A DNA stretch of 61,019 nucleotides from an uncultured OM182 clade bacterium (GTDB taxonomy: Bacteria > Pseudomonadota > Gammaproteobacteria > Pseudomonadales > Azotimanducaceae): the NCBI GenBank assembly GCA_905182025.1, contig CAJJAA010000007.1, positions 1 to 61,019 on the forward strand. Direction: 5' to 3'. Shown piece after piece: positions 48,493 through 57,427 of this stretch; positions within the stretch are counted from its first letter, which is position 1, and each line of letters opens with the position of its first letter. The notes below the pieces were generated by a model. It was not told the origin of the DNA. It ran no database searches and saw nothing but the letters and a program-made list of their open reading frames with translations. Both the position numbers and the translations under genes were made by a program.

Positions 48493-49605
48493 ATGACCGA
48501 CCAATCGAATGACGAAGCCGCGCGATTACTCGCTTTGCGTGAACAGATTGATCTTTTAGATAGAGAAATTTTAGGTCGTCTAAATCAACGCGCACAATGC
48601 GCGCTTGAAGTCGCCGAAGTTAAGCAACAATCCTCCGAGGGTGCGGCCCCTGTTTTCTATCGACCTGAGAGAGAAGCTCAGGTGCTGCGCAACATTGCTC
48701 AGCTAAATCCCGGTCCCTTGTCGGACGAAAAAGTCATGGCGGTTTACCGCCAAATTATGTCCGCTTGTTTGGCGCTTGAAGAGCCATTACGGGTTGGTTT
48801 TCTGGGACCTGAAGGTACTTTTACGCAGATGGCGACCCAGAAACAGTTTGGTCACGCGATTATTAGTGTGCCGATGGTGACGGTGGATGACGTCTTTAGA
48901 GAAGTGGCATCTGAAAATTGCAACTATGGTGTGGTGCCTGTTGAAAATTCGACAGAAGGGGTCATTAGTCACACGCTGGATAACTTCCTTAGTTCTAACT
49001 TGCGCATTTGTGGTGAAGTTGAACTACGTATTCATCATCATCTAATGGTTGCGCCGGATGTTGATGTCACTTCGATCAAGAAAATCTATGCTCACTCTCA
49101 GGGGCTGGCACAGTGCCGTCGCTGGTTGGATGGGCATATGCCGAATGTTCCGCGTATATCGACGACCAGCAATGGCGAGGCAGCTCGTCGCGTTCTGGAA
49201 GAAAAAGATGCCGCTGCGATCGCCGGTGAAATTGCAGCTGAGACTTACGGACTAAAAATACTCTCTAAGAAAATTGAAGATCAGTCAGACAACACGACGC
49301 GATTTTTAGTTGTGGGTCGAGAATCTATCGCCGCCAGCGGTCAAGATAAAACGTCTATTATGGTCTCGACGCATAATCAGCCAGGTGCGTTGTATAAGTT
49401 GCTTGAGCCTTTCCATCGACACGATGTTTCACTCACTTCTATCGAAACGAGACCGTCCAGAACAGGCATGTGGTCATATGTATTTTTTATTGACTTTGAA
49501 GGTCACCAAGATGACGAGCTCATTCAGACAGTACTGGGTGAAATCGATGGGGACGCGCTTGAAGTAAAACTGTTAGGTAGCTATCCGAGGGCAATTACCA
49601 ACTAA
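48493..49605 (+). CDS. pheA: Bifunctional chorismate mutase/prephenate dehydratase
   Basis: 370 residues. AroQ chorismate mutase at 10-95 (LREQIDLLDREILGRLNQRA), prephenate dehydratase at about 98-275 (VGFLGPEGTFTQMA, NTTRFLVVG), ACT domain with ETRPSRTGMWSYVFF for phenylalanine feedback. It leads from chorismate to phenylpyruvate. It sits two bases after gyrA and one before hisC. Confidence 0.96.
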   Translation: MTDQSNDEAARLLALREQIDLLDREILGRLNQRAQCALEVAEVKQQSSEGAAPVFYRPEREAQVLRNIAQLNPGPLSDEKVMAVYRQIMSACLALEEPLRVGFLGPEGTFTQMATQKQFGHAIISVPMVTVDDVFREVASENCNYGVVPVENSTEGVISHTLDNFLSSNLRICGEVELRIHHHLMVAPDVDVTSIKKIYAHSQGLAQCRRWLDGHMPNVPRISTTSNGEAARRVLEEKDAAAIAGEIAAETYGLKILSKKIEDQSDNTTRFLVVGRESIAASGQDKTSIMVSTHNQPGALYKLLEPFHRHDVSLTSIETRPSRTGMWSYVFFIDFEGHQDDELIQTVLGEIDGDALEVKLLGSYPRAITN

Positions 49606-49606
49606 A

Positions 49607-50704
49607 ATGGTTAATTTTATTGAACTAGCCTCCAAAGGTGTACAGCAACTCCAGCCTTATCAACCCGGCAAACCCGTTGATGAATTGCAACGCGAGCTGG
49701 GTCTTGATGACATTATCAAGCTTGCCAGCAATGAAAACCCGCTCGGGCCAAGCAAGCAAGTCCTTGCTGCAATCTCGTCAGTTCTACCCGAGCTTGCGCG
49801 CTATCCAGATGGCAGTGCTTATAAATTAAAACAAGCGCTGTCTGATTTTCTTGGCGTTAGAACCGACACGATAACGATTGGTAACGGCTCGAATGACGTG
49901 CTTGAACTTGTCGCTCGTATCTTCCTTAATCCAAGCAACGAAGCAATCGTCTCGCAACACTCTTTTGTTGTTTATCCGCTTGCGGCTAAATCGATTGGTG
50001 CTGGTTTGAAAGTCATACCGGCGCGTAATTTCAATCAGGATCTCGACGCCACCCTCGCAGCAATAAGCGACAAAACGCGGATGATCTTCATCGCAAACCC
50101 TAATAACCCGACGGGCACTTGGATTGATAAAACAACATTGGTCGATTTTCTAAATCAGGTGCCGGATAATGTTTTGGTTATCCTAGACGAAGCCTACTTC
50201 GAGTATGTCGAAGATGTGTCCTACCCTGATGGTATATCGTTGCTGGCTTCTTATCCCAATTTAATCGTCACACGCACTTTTTCAAAGGCTTACGGCCTTG
50301 CTGCGCTTAGAGTCGGTTATGCCGTCAGTCACCCAGATATAGCGGATTTGATGAATCGTATTCGACAGCCATTTAATGTCAATGCAATGTCATTGGTTGC
50401 AGCCGAAGCCGCGCTGCAGGATCAGGCTTATGTCACGCAAGCTGTTCAATTGAATAAGCTTGGTATGTCCTTTTTGACGTCGGCCTGTGAAGATTTGGGG
50501 CTTGGTTTTGTGCCGTCAGCAGGAAACTTCCTCACCATCGACTTTGGCCGAGATGCGATGCCTATTTACGAAGATTTACTTGCCAAGGGGGTCATTGTTC
50601 GTCCGATAGGCGTTTATGAAATGCCAAACCATCTTCGCGTTACGATTGGTACTGCGTCGGAGAATGAGCGCTTCGTTGAAACTTTGAAGCAAGTGTTAAA
50701 CTAG
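49607..50704 (+). CDS. hisC: Histidinol-phosphate aminotransferase
   Basis: 365 residues of PLP fold type I: LASNENPLGPS, NPNNPTGTW, LDEAYFEYVED, and the PLP lysine in RTFSKAYGLAALRVGYA. HisC enzymes make histidinol phosphate and often transaminate phenylpyruvate, which fits its place between pheA and tyrA (inference). Start ATG 49607, directly after the pheA stop. Confidence 0.93.
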   Translation: MVNFIELASKGVQQLQPYQPGKPVDELQRELGLDDIIKLASNENPLGPSKQVLAAISSVLPELARYPDGSAYKLKQALSDFLGVRTDTITIGNGSNDVLELVARIFLNPSNEAIVSQHSFVVYPLAAKSIGAGLKVIPARNFNQDLDATLAAISDKTRMIFIANPNNPTGTWIDKTTLVDFLNQVPDNVLVILDEAYFEYVEDVSYPDGISLLASYPNLIVTRTFSKAYGLAALRVGYAVSHPDIADLMNRIRQPFNVNAMSLVAAEAALQDQAYVTQAVQLNKLGMSFLTSACEDLGLGFVPSAGNFLTIDFGRDAMPIYEDLLAKGVIVRPIGVYEMPNHLRVTIGTASENERFVETLKQVLN

Positions 50705-50706
50705 TC

Positions 50707-51654
50707 ATGTCGCAAAAATCGACTGACAGTCCCACAGAAGATCATCTTTCAGTTGATCAATCTAAAAAAAATCAAAATTCCTTTAAAGACGTTGCCATAA
50801 TCGGCTTAGGACTCATCGGTGGTTCAATTGCTAGCGCTCTGAAGCAACAGGGTAGTTATGTAACAGCCTTTGATATAACCCCCCAGAACCTCGACGATGG
50901 CGTCCGTCAAGGGGTCATCGACGAGGCGGCTGATTCTGTTGAGTCCGCCTGCGGTAATGCCTCTCTTGTTATATTGGCCGTGCCCGTATTACAGATGCCG
51001 GCTTTGTTTAAACAGCTCGTAAAGCTTGATGATATCCAAAGCAAGGTGATAACCGATGTCGGTAGTGTCAAAGGCCAGATGCTTGAAAGCCTGTTGGTTG
51101 ATGGGCCACTACTGGCGAACTTCGTGCCGGGACATCCGATTGCAGGTTCGGAGAAACACGGTGTGTTGAATAGCGACCCGACGTTGTTCGCGCAGCACAA
51201 AGTCATTCTCACGCCCCATGCTGAAACCGATACTGTTGCGATAAACGCTGTGGCTAGCATGTGGCGCAGTCTTGGCGCAGAGGTTTCTGAAATGTCGCCA
51301 ACCAAGCATGATCTGATTCTTGCCCAGACGAGTCATCTGCCACATTTGCTGGCATATGCGCTGATCGACTCACTTTCTGACCGCGGTGACAGCTTGGAGA
51401 TATTTGATTATGCGGCGGGAGGTCTACGAGATTTTTCCCGCATCGCGGCGTCCGATCCGACCATGTGGCGCGACATTTTCTCTTCGAACAAAGAGGCTTT
51501 AATAGATGTGCTAGATCGATATGTGGCCGAGCTAGCCGAATTGAGACGCATGATTGAGACTGATGATCAAAAGTCCGTATACGGTGTTCTCGATCGGGCA
51601 AAGTCCGCACGTGATCACTTTAGTCAAGTACTCAAGGATAGAGAGAAGAAATGA
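50707..51654 (+). CDS. tyrA: Prephenate dehydrogenase
   Basis: 315 residues. NAD(P)-binding IIGLGLIGGSIASALK, FVPGHPIAGSEKHGV (catalytic His), QTSHLPHLLAYAL and GGLRDFSRIAASDPTMW. It oxidises prephenate to 4-hydroxyphenylpyruvate for tyrosine. In many gammaproteobacteria it is fused to or followed by aroA; here it is neither fused nor followed by aroA, and its stop overlaps cmk by four bases. Confidence 0.94.
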   Translation: MSQKSTDSPTEDHLSVDQSKKNQNSFKDVAIIGLGLIGGSIASALKQQGSYVTAFDITPQNLDDGVRQGVIDEAADSVESACGNASLVILAVPVLQMPALFKQLVKLDDIQSKVITDVGSVKGQMLESLLVDGPLLANFVPGHPIAGSEKHGVLNSDPTLFAQHKVILTPHAETDTVAINAVASMWRSLGAEVSEMSPTKHDLILAQTSHLPHLLAYALIDSLSDRGDSLEIFDYAAGGLRDFSRIAASDPTMWRDIFSSNKEALIDVLDRYVAELAELRRMIETDDQKSVYGVLDRAKSARDHFSQVLKDREKK

Positions 51655-52337
51655 CACATATCCCGGTGATAACCATCGATGGGCCGAGTGGCTCTGGAAA
51701 AGGTGCTATCACGCACCGATTGGCCGAAGCATTGGGTTTCCACATACTTGATAGCGGCGCACTGTACAGACTGATTGGTCTTGCAGCGCGAAGACGTAAT
51801 ATTGCATTGGATGCTGAAGATGCGCTGGTTAAATTGGCGCTTGAGCTCGAGATCGAGTTTCAGCCAACCAGTGATCCCGAGGAGCCGATTGAAATACTGC
51901 TCTTTGGTGAACGTGTCACAAGAGACCTGAGAACCAACGAAGCGGGTACGGATGCCTCGAAAGTGGCGCCAATAGAGGCTGTGAGAGAGGCGATCAAGGA
52001 CTTGCAACAAGACTTTAGAAAAGCGCCCGGGTTGATTGCCGACGGCAGGGATATGGGTACCGTGGTGTTTGTCGATGCAGACGCAAAAATTTATTTGACC
52101 GCCAGCGCTGAGACCCGCGCTGAAAGGCGCTATAAGCAGTTGAAAGATAAGGGTATTGATGTTAGTCTGCACGCCCTTTTTATCAGCATACAGGAACGGG
52201 ACGAGCGGGACATGAACCGAGAGGTTGCACCCCTTATTCCAGCCGCTGATGCGAGAGTAATTGATAGCACGAAGATGGATATCGATCAGGTGTTCAACGA
52301 AGCGCTAGCGTTTGTTCGAGAGAGATTGGCAAATTAG
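51651..52337 (+). CDS. cmk: Cytidylate kinase
   Basis: 228 residues. P-loop IDGPSGSGKGAITH, LDSGALYRLIGLAA, GRDMGTVVFVDADAKIYL and ERDERDMNREVAPL, all typical of CMP/dCMP kinase. It phosphorylates CMP and dCMP. ATGA overlap with tyrA; followed by the rpsA leader, the usual partner order in proteobacteria. Confidence 0.95.
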   Translation: MTHIPVITIDGPSGSGKGAITHRLAEALGFHILDSGALYRLIGLAARRRNIALDAEDALVKLALELEIEFQPTSDPEEPIEILLFGERVTRDLRTNEAGTDASKVAPIEAVREAIKDLQQDFRKAPGLIADGRDMGTVVFVDADAKIYLTASAETRAERRYKQLKDKGIDVSLHALFISIQERDERDMNREVAPLIPAADARVIDSTKMDIDQVFNEALAFVRERLAN

Positions 52338-52405
52338 GTAATACCTCGATCCCCCAATGGACGTGGTCTTGCCTTCATATTAATTAGACCCACCGACATT
52401 GGAAT

Positions 52406-52457
52406 GCAAGTACGCAATGTACTGGCATAGGAGAGGTGGATGAGAGTCGAGAGACTC
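52406..52457 (+). promoter_or_regulatory. Structured rpsA leader
   Basis: Two hairpins precede rpsA: AGTAC (52409-52413) / GTACT (52419-52423), extendable across one mismatch, and GAGTC (52444-52448) / GACTC (52453-52457) closed by the GNRA-type loop GAGA. Only GGGA lies before ATG 52474, with wide spacing. E. coli rpsA likewise uses a folded leader with weak ribosome-binding site, repressed by free S1 protein. Confidence 0.5.
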
Positions 52458-52473
52458 GGGAAAAATATTATCT

Positions 52474-54168
52474 ATGAGTGAATCAATGGAAAGCTTTGCG
52501 GAGCTATTTGAAGAAAGTTTAAAGTCCATCGACATGAAGTCCGGATCCATTATCTCCGGTGTCGTTGTAGATATCGATAGTGAATGGGTCACTGTTCATG
52601 CTGGCCTAAAATCTGAAGGCGTAATCCCACGAGAACAATTCCTAAGTGAAACCGGTGAACTAGAGGTTGCTGTTGGCGACCACGTTCAAGTTTCTATGGA
52701 TGCTGTTGACGATGGGTTTGGTGAAACCAAACTATCTCGTGAGAAGGCAAAGCGTGCCGAAAGCTGGATGATGCTCGAAAAAGTTTATGACGATCAGGAA
52801 GTTATTAAAGGTACGATTTCAGGTCGCGTTAAAGGCGGATTCACTGTTGAGATTCGTGATGTTCGTGCTTTCCTACCGGGATCATTGGTCGATGTTCGAC
52901 CGTTGCGTGAAACAGAGCACCTGGAAGGTAAAGAGTTAGAATTTAAAGTCATCAAGCTAGATCAAAAGCGTAACAACGTGGTTGTATCGCGTCGTGCTGT
53001 TCTTGAGCAAGAAAACAGTGCAGAACGTGAAGCGTTACTTGAAAGCTTGCAAGAAGGTCAGGGCGTTAAGGGTATCGTTAAGAACCTAACTGACTACGGT
53101 GCATTCGTTGACCTAGGCGGCGTTGACGGTCTACTTCACATTACAGATATGGCTTGGAAGCGTATTAAGCACCCAAGTGAAATTGTTGCCGTTGGCGACG
53201 AGATAGATGTGAAAGTCCTTAAGTTTGATCGTGAAAGAAATCGTGTATCACTTGGTCTTAAGCAATTGGGTGAAGATCCATGGGTTGCAATTACCAAGCG
53301 ATATCCAGAGGGTACTCGTACAACTGCTAAGGTTACAAACCTTACTGATTACGGTTGTTTCGCAGAGCTCGAAGAAGGTGTTGAAGGATTGGTTCACGTT
53401 TCAGAAATGGATTGGACAAACAGAAACATTCACCCAAGCAAAGTTGTGCAGGTAGGTGACGATGTTGAAGTTATGGTTCTGGATATCGATGAAGAAAGAC
53501 GTCGAATCAGCCTAGGTATCAAGCAGTGTCAGGGTAATCCTTGGGAAGAATTCGCTGTTCTTCATAATAAGGGCGACAAGATTAAGGGATACATCAAGTC
53601 AATCACTGACTTCGGTATATTCATCGGACTCGATGGCAACATCGACGGTCTTGTTCACTTGTCAGATATCTCTTGGAACGAGCCAGGCGAACAAGCTGTT
53701 CGTCAGTTCACCAAAGGTGACGAAATTGAAACGGTTATCTTGTCAATCGATGCAGAGAGAGAGCGAATTTCTCTTGGCTTGAAGCAACTTGAAGAAGATC
53801 CTTTCACTAACTATGTCGCGATCAACGATCGAGGCACTATTGTTAAGGGTAAGGTCAAAGAAGTTGAGCCTAAGCATGCTGTGATTGAAATCGCTGACGA
53901 AGTAGACGGAATTCTGAAAGCTTCTGAAATCAGTGTTGATCGAGTAGAAGATGCTCGTAATGCACTCAGCGTCGGTGATGACATAGAAGTGAAGATCATT
54001 TCTGTCGATCGAAAGAACCGAATCCTAGGCGTATCAATTAAGGCTAAGGACATCGCTAATGAAGAGCTAGCTGTGAAAGAACACAAAGAACGTGATTCGG
54101 ATGTGAATCCTACGACGTTTGGTGATCTGATTAAGCAGCAAATGGATCAGGCTTCTGACGCCGAGTAG
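52474..54168 (+). CDS. rpsA: 30S ribosomal protein S1
   Basis: 564 residues with six S1 RNA-binding repeats (for example [19 protein letters not shown] and [20 protein letters not shown]). It binds mRNA and brings it to the 30S subunit. Usual length in gammaproteobacteria (E. coli 557). Its codon use (GGT, CGT, GTT, GAA) is more biased than its neighbours, fitting high expression. Probably self-regulated through its leader; ihfB follows after 27 bases. Confidence 0.97.
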   Translation: MSESMESFAELFEESLKSIDMKSGSIISGVVVDIDSEWVTVHAGLKSEGVIPREQFLSETGELEVAVGDHVQVSMDAVDDGFGETKLSREKAKRAESWMMLEKVYDDQEVIKGTISGRVKGGFTVEIRDVRAFLPGSLVDVRPLRETEHLEGKELEFKVIKLDQKRNNVVVSRRAVLEQENSAEREALLESLQEGQGVKGIVKNLTDYGAFVDLGGVDGLLHITDMAWKRIKHPSEIVAVGDEIDVKVLKFDRERNRVSLGLKQLGEDPWVAITKRYPEGTRTTAKVTNLTDYGCFAELEEGVEGLVHVSEMDWTNRNIHPSKVVQVGDDVEVMVLDIDEERRRISLGIKQCQGNPWEEFAVLHNKGDKIKGYIKSITDFGIFIGLDGNIDGLVHLSDISWNEPGEQAVRQFTKGDEIETVILSIDAERERISLGLKQLEEDPFTNYVAINDRGTIVKGKVKEVEPKHAVIEIADEVDGILKASEISVDRVEDARNALSVGDDIEVKIISVDRKNRILGVSIKAKDIANEELAVKEHKERDSDVNPTTFGDLIKQQMDQASDAE

Positions 54169-54195
54169 GCTGAATTTAGCGATAGTATTGGGAAA

Positions 54196-54552
54196 ATGAC
54201 CAAGTCGGAGATGATAGAGCGAATTGCTGCGGTACAAACGCAGCTTTCCCTCAAAGATGTAGAGCTTGCTGTCAAAATGATCCTAGATCATATGGCAGAA
54301 GCTCTCGCTGATGGGGAGCGAATTGAAATTCGTGGGTTTGGCAGTTTTTCACTGCATTATCGAGAGCCTCGGCTAGGACGAAATCCTAAAACGGGTGAGA
54401 AGGTGGAGCTGGCGGGTAAGTTCGTTCCACACTTTAAACCAGGCAAAGAGCTTAAAGATCGCGTTAATTTGGGTATGCGCTTGGAACATCAAGCGGATAA
54501 TCGCCAGTTAACAGATGAGACCGCTGCGCAAGGGTTAGAATCAACACTTTAA
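54196..54552 (+). CDS. ihfB: Integration host factor beta subunit
   Basis: 118 residues of the HU/IHF fold: [11 protein letters not shown] start, [25 protein letters not shown] (DNA-bending arm) and [17 protein letters not shown]. The last 25 residues are an extra tail beyond the usual length of about 95. It follows rpsA as in most gammaproteobacteria and is followed by a strong terminator. Confidence 0.94.
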   Translation: MTKSEMIERIAAVQTQLSLKDVELAVKMILDHMAEALADGERIEIRGFGSFSLHYREPRLGRNPKTGEKVELAGKFVPHFKPGKELKDRVNLGMRLEHQADNRQLTDETAAQGLESTL

Positions 54553-54589
54553 TTTAGCTCGACTGTTACAAAGCGTAAGATGACGACAT

Positions 54590-54624
54590 AAACGGCGTTT
54601 CCGAGAGGAGACGCCGTTTTTTTT
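54590..54624 (+). terminator. Rho-independent terminator after ihfB
   Basis: AAACGGCGT (54590-54598) pairs perfectly with ACGCCGTTT (54611-54619), 12-base loop, followed by a run of eight T. The clearest terminator in the window. Confidence 0.9.
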
Positions 54625-54749
54625 GGTTGCTGCATAAAATGGGGCCAGAGACATGATCAGAACGACTTAGGCTGTGTTGTTAGTTTGTAGTACATCATGT
54701 GTGATCAATGACGGGAAATTTGGATACTCGGGGGTAATCACTAATTATT

Positions 54750-54778
54750 TTGGTGCAAGCCGCGATGCTGGTTATAAT
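54750..54778 (+). promoter_or_regulatory. Probable lapA promoter
   Basis: TTGGTG (54750-54755), 17-base spacer, TATAAT (54773-54778). Expected transcription start near 54785, about 33 bases before the lapA ATG. Confidence 0.65.
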
Positions 54779-54817
54779 AAGCTGTCTCTATCAGCTGTAT
54801 AGGCCGAAAAACGAACA

Positions 54818-55222
54818 ATGAAACTATTTAAAAGTTTGATATTTAAGTTAGTCGCAGTGATCCTATTCATACTGGTTGTGTTGGTCGCCTCGGAAAATAG
54901 TGAGGCAGTCGTATTGTCTTTCCTTGATTATGAATCTGTTGCTTGGCCAGTATCTTGGTGGATGATGACGGCATTCCTCGGTGGGCTGATAGTCGCATCT
55001 ATGTGGAACCTGTGGACTAACTCGGCATTAAGATTAGCTGTGCGAAAGGCAAATAAACGCTCCGACAAGACGAACCAAACGCTTGATCAGGTACGCGCGG
55101 TGAAAACACCGGCTATAAATGCTGAATCGTTAGCTTCAGTTGATACAGCAGACAAAACGTTAGATGATCCATTTAACTCTGCGCCTGAGAGCGTTCCTAC
55201 GACGGCCCTTGTTAAGCCCTAA
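54818..55222 (+). CDS. lapA: LapA-domain membrane protein
   Basis: 134 residues. Two membrane helices (about 5-25 and 42-64) typical of the LapA/DUF1049 family, then a cytoplasmic tail rich in charged and Thr/Ala residues. LapA and LapB act in the control of LPS synthesis in E. coli. Unlike there, lapA and lapB are 237 bases apart here. ATG 54818. Confidence 0.85.
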   Translation: MKLFKSLIFKLVAVILFILVVLVASENSEAVVLSFLDYESVAWPVSWWMMTAFLGGLIVASMWNLWTNSALRLAVRKANKRSDKTNQTLDQVRAVKTPAINAESLASVDTADKTLDDPFNSAPESVPTTALVKP

Positions 55223-55402
55223 CACACAACGTGTAAGGCTGTTGAGAGAAGCAGACTGCAGACCCGCTAATTAATCGTGCTTTTTAGCGATAAAGTAAGT
55301 GCGCCTCAGCTAGAATAAAGACACGTGTAGCGCGACAGAGTATCGTTTCATTCTGCCTTAAGGCGACGTGTCGTCATTAAACGCTCTGTTACAAGCGGTA
55401 CG

Positions 55403-55443
55403 ATTGAACATAAATATTGAACATCGATATACAACATCGATAT
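55403..55443. repeat. Short direct repeats before lapB
   Basis: ATTGAACAT occurs at 55403 and 55416, and AACATCGATAT at 55420 and 55433, both with 13-base period. The second unit contains the palindrome ATCGAT. They lie 17-57 bases upstream of the lapB start codon. Confidence 0.55.
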
Positions 55444-55459
55444 TGATCAAAGGTTAACT

Positions 55460-56638
55460 TTGGATAATTGGCTTCTCTATATTTTGGTGGTATTCGCAAT
55501 TGGCGTCGGCTGGTTGTTGGGTCGCCGTGAGCGTCAAAAACGGACGGAAACGCTCGGCCCTAATTATTATCAGGGTCTTAATTATCTGCTCAACGAAGAG
55601 CCTGATCGCGCCGTCGCGCCTTTCATCGAAGATCTAGAGGTTAATGCCGATACGCTTGAAACACATCTCGCCCTGGGCAGCTTGCTGCGTCGCCGCGGCG
55701 AGTTGGAAAAGGCTGTTATCGTGCATGAAAACATTCTGGCACATGCGGAGTTAGAGCGAGACGCAATGTTGCAGGTTCAGCTCGAACTGGCCAGAGACTA
55801 TTTGTTGGCCGGACTGCTTGATCGGGCTGAAGACTTGCTATTGAAACTCTCACAAAGAGAAAATCAAGACATCGGCAGCATTCGGCGAGATGCCCACAAG
55901 TTAATGTTGGAAATCTACGAAAGAGAAAAAGAGTGGCATCGTGCCGCGGAGATAGGCGAACTGCTGGCCTACGGCGATGAATCCGACAAATATGAACGTT
56001 TCAACTCCCATTATTATTGCGAAATTGCCGAAGATTTACTCAAACGTAATCGAACGGAAGAGGCGAGACAGTGCATCAGCGATGCCATCGGCCACGACGC
56101 AACCAACGCGCGCGTGAGTCTTCTGCTCGGCATGTTGGAACTCGCCGAAGAGAACTACCCTGAAGCCATACGCGCCTTCCAGCGGATACGAGATCAAGAG
56201 TCTGTCTACGTGGTGGAATCACTGGAATCACTGCAAACAGCCTATGAGAAAAGTGATCAACCGATGGATACGTTTCGGGCATACCTATACGAAGCGCTCG
56301 AGACCACACCTTCCATTTCAATCGTTCTATTGCTTGCACAACAGATTCGAGAAGAAAAGGGCGATGAGGGTGTGTCGAGATTCATTGCTGATCATTTGAA
56401 AAAGAATCCAACGATTCGTGGTTTAACTCAATTGATTGACCTGCATATCGACAATGCTCATGGGGTTTCGAAACAAAACCTGTTTATTCTGCGTAGTTTT
56501 GCCGAAGCGCTAGTTGCCGACAAACCCGCATACCGTTGCAATGGTTGCGGCTTTGAAGGCAAGAGGATGCGATGGCACTGCCCAAGCTGCAAAGACTGGG
56601 GCACGATTAAGCCCATATTTGGTTTGGAAGGTGAGTAA
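55460..56638 (+). CDS. lapB: LPS assembly regulator LapB (YciM)
   Basis: 392 residues. One N-terminal membrane helix (WLLYILVVFAIGVGWLLG), about nine TPR units facing the cytoplasm, and a C-terminal rubredoxin-like metal site with two Cys pairs (YRCNGCGF and WHCPSCKDWG). In E. coli LapB couples FtsH to LpxC degradation, balancing LPS with phospholipid. The start is TTG 55460, eleven bases after AAAGG. pyrF, often next, is absent. Confidence 0.93.
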   Translation: MDNWLLYILVVFAIGVGWLLGRRERQKRTETLGPNYYQGLNYLLNEEPDRAVAPFIEDLEVNADTLETHLALGSLLRRRGELEKAVIVHENILAHAELERDAMLQVQLELARDYLLAGLLDRAEDLLLKLSQRENQDIGSIRRDAHKLMLEIYEREKEWHRAAEIGELLAYGDESDKYERFNSHYYCEIAEDLLKRNRTEEARQCISDAIGHDATNARVSLLLGMLELAEENYPEAIRAFQRIRDQESVYVVESLESLQTAYEKSDQPMDTFRAYLYEALETTPSISIVLLLAQQIREEKGDEGVSRFIADHLKKNPTIRGLTQLIDLHIDNAHGVSKQNLFILRSFAEALVADKPAYRCNGCGFEGKRMRWHCPSCKDWGTIKPIFGLEGE

Positions 56639-56807
56639 GATCACGCCACTTCGCTCCGATTTCTGACACCCTACCGCTTCAATTTCTCAAACGAACCAAG
56701 CCAACGGCCTACATCGACGCGTCTGCATCAGTGCTAATTTTCCTGTCGCCTAAAACGTAAATGTTTGCGTGAATCGGCATCACAAACTAATAGACAGGAG
56801 TTTTGCC

Positions 56808-57119
56808 ATGAAAGCGAAGAATCTTTTAATTACCTATCTCACCTTCGTCTTCTGCTGTTTTGCGACCTACGCAACAGCGGACGACATCTCGGAAGGTATC
56901 AGTGACTCAGCAATCTTGGAATCGACAGTGAATATCAACCAGGCAGATGCCGAGACGATTGCTGCCGCTCTAGATGGCATCGGCATGAGTCGAGCCCTCG
57001 CGATTGTTCAATATCGCGATGACCACGGTTCGTTTTATTCTGCCGAGGAACTATCAGCAGTGAAGGGGATAGGAATGACGACAGTAGAGAGGAATGTGGG
57101 AAGGATTGTTGTGGATTAG
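56808..57119 (+). CDS. ComEA-like helix-hairpin-helix protein
   Basis: 103 residues. Signal peptide to about residue 24 (ends ATYATA), then a single ComEA HhH domain with the two hairpins INQADAETIAAALDGIGMSRA and SAVKGIGMTTVERN. Such small secreted HhH proteins bind double-stranded DNA in the periplasm and take part in natural transformation in Vibrio and others. The start is ATG 56808 with ACAGGAG upstream. No other competence genes are here. Confidence 0.88.
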   Translation: MKAKNLLITYLTFVFCCFATYATADDISEGISDSAILESTVNINQADAETIAAALDGIGMSRALAIVQYRDDHGSFYSAEELSAVKGIGMTTVERNVGRIVVD

Positions 57120-57135
57120 GTGTGCTTAGCACCTA
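57117..57135. other. Hairpin at the comEA stop codon
   Basis: TAGGTG (57117-57122, containing the stop) pairs with CACCTA (57130-57135), loop of seven. AAAAC follows instead of T, so it would act better as terminator for leftward transcription. Confidence 0.35.
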
Positions 57136-57427
57136 AAACAGAAGATCTGAGTTTCTGAAGACCAGCACATCAGTAGATTTTTCTTTGACACGAAGGCCTC
57201 TGCATGATGTTGTTCGTCGCAACAAATTCGCTCAACATTCAGTGGGTTTTTTTTGTAATTAACCCTATAATTGCGCCCTTGTCTCTTTATCCTATCGGTG
57301 TAAAAAATGGCTGGCATTTCATCATCTGATGAAATTGATTAGCGAATGCTCGTGAGAGCCGTCCTTGATACGAAATTGAGAGTTTTTATACTTAGACATT
57401 CATAGCTTACAATGGGTTAACCCTTTT
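57136..57427 (+). promoter_or_regulatory. Gap before the polysaccharide locus with promoter and palindrome
   Basis: No gene seen in about 290 bases. TTTATA (57385-57390), 17-base spacer and TACAAT (57408-57413) form a good promoter whose start would fall near 57420. The palindrome GGGTTAACCC (57414-57423) covers that start. A second -10-like TATAAT lies at 57266-57271 next to a related AATTAACCC. Confidence 0.5.

Noticed and set aside
57126-57317. 63-codon leftward frame in the gap before the glycosyltransferase
   Set aside because: No ribosome-binding site, unusual composition and no neighbours in the same direction; more likely chance.
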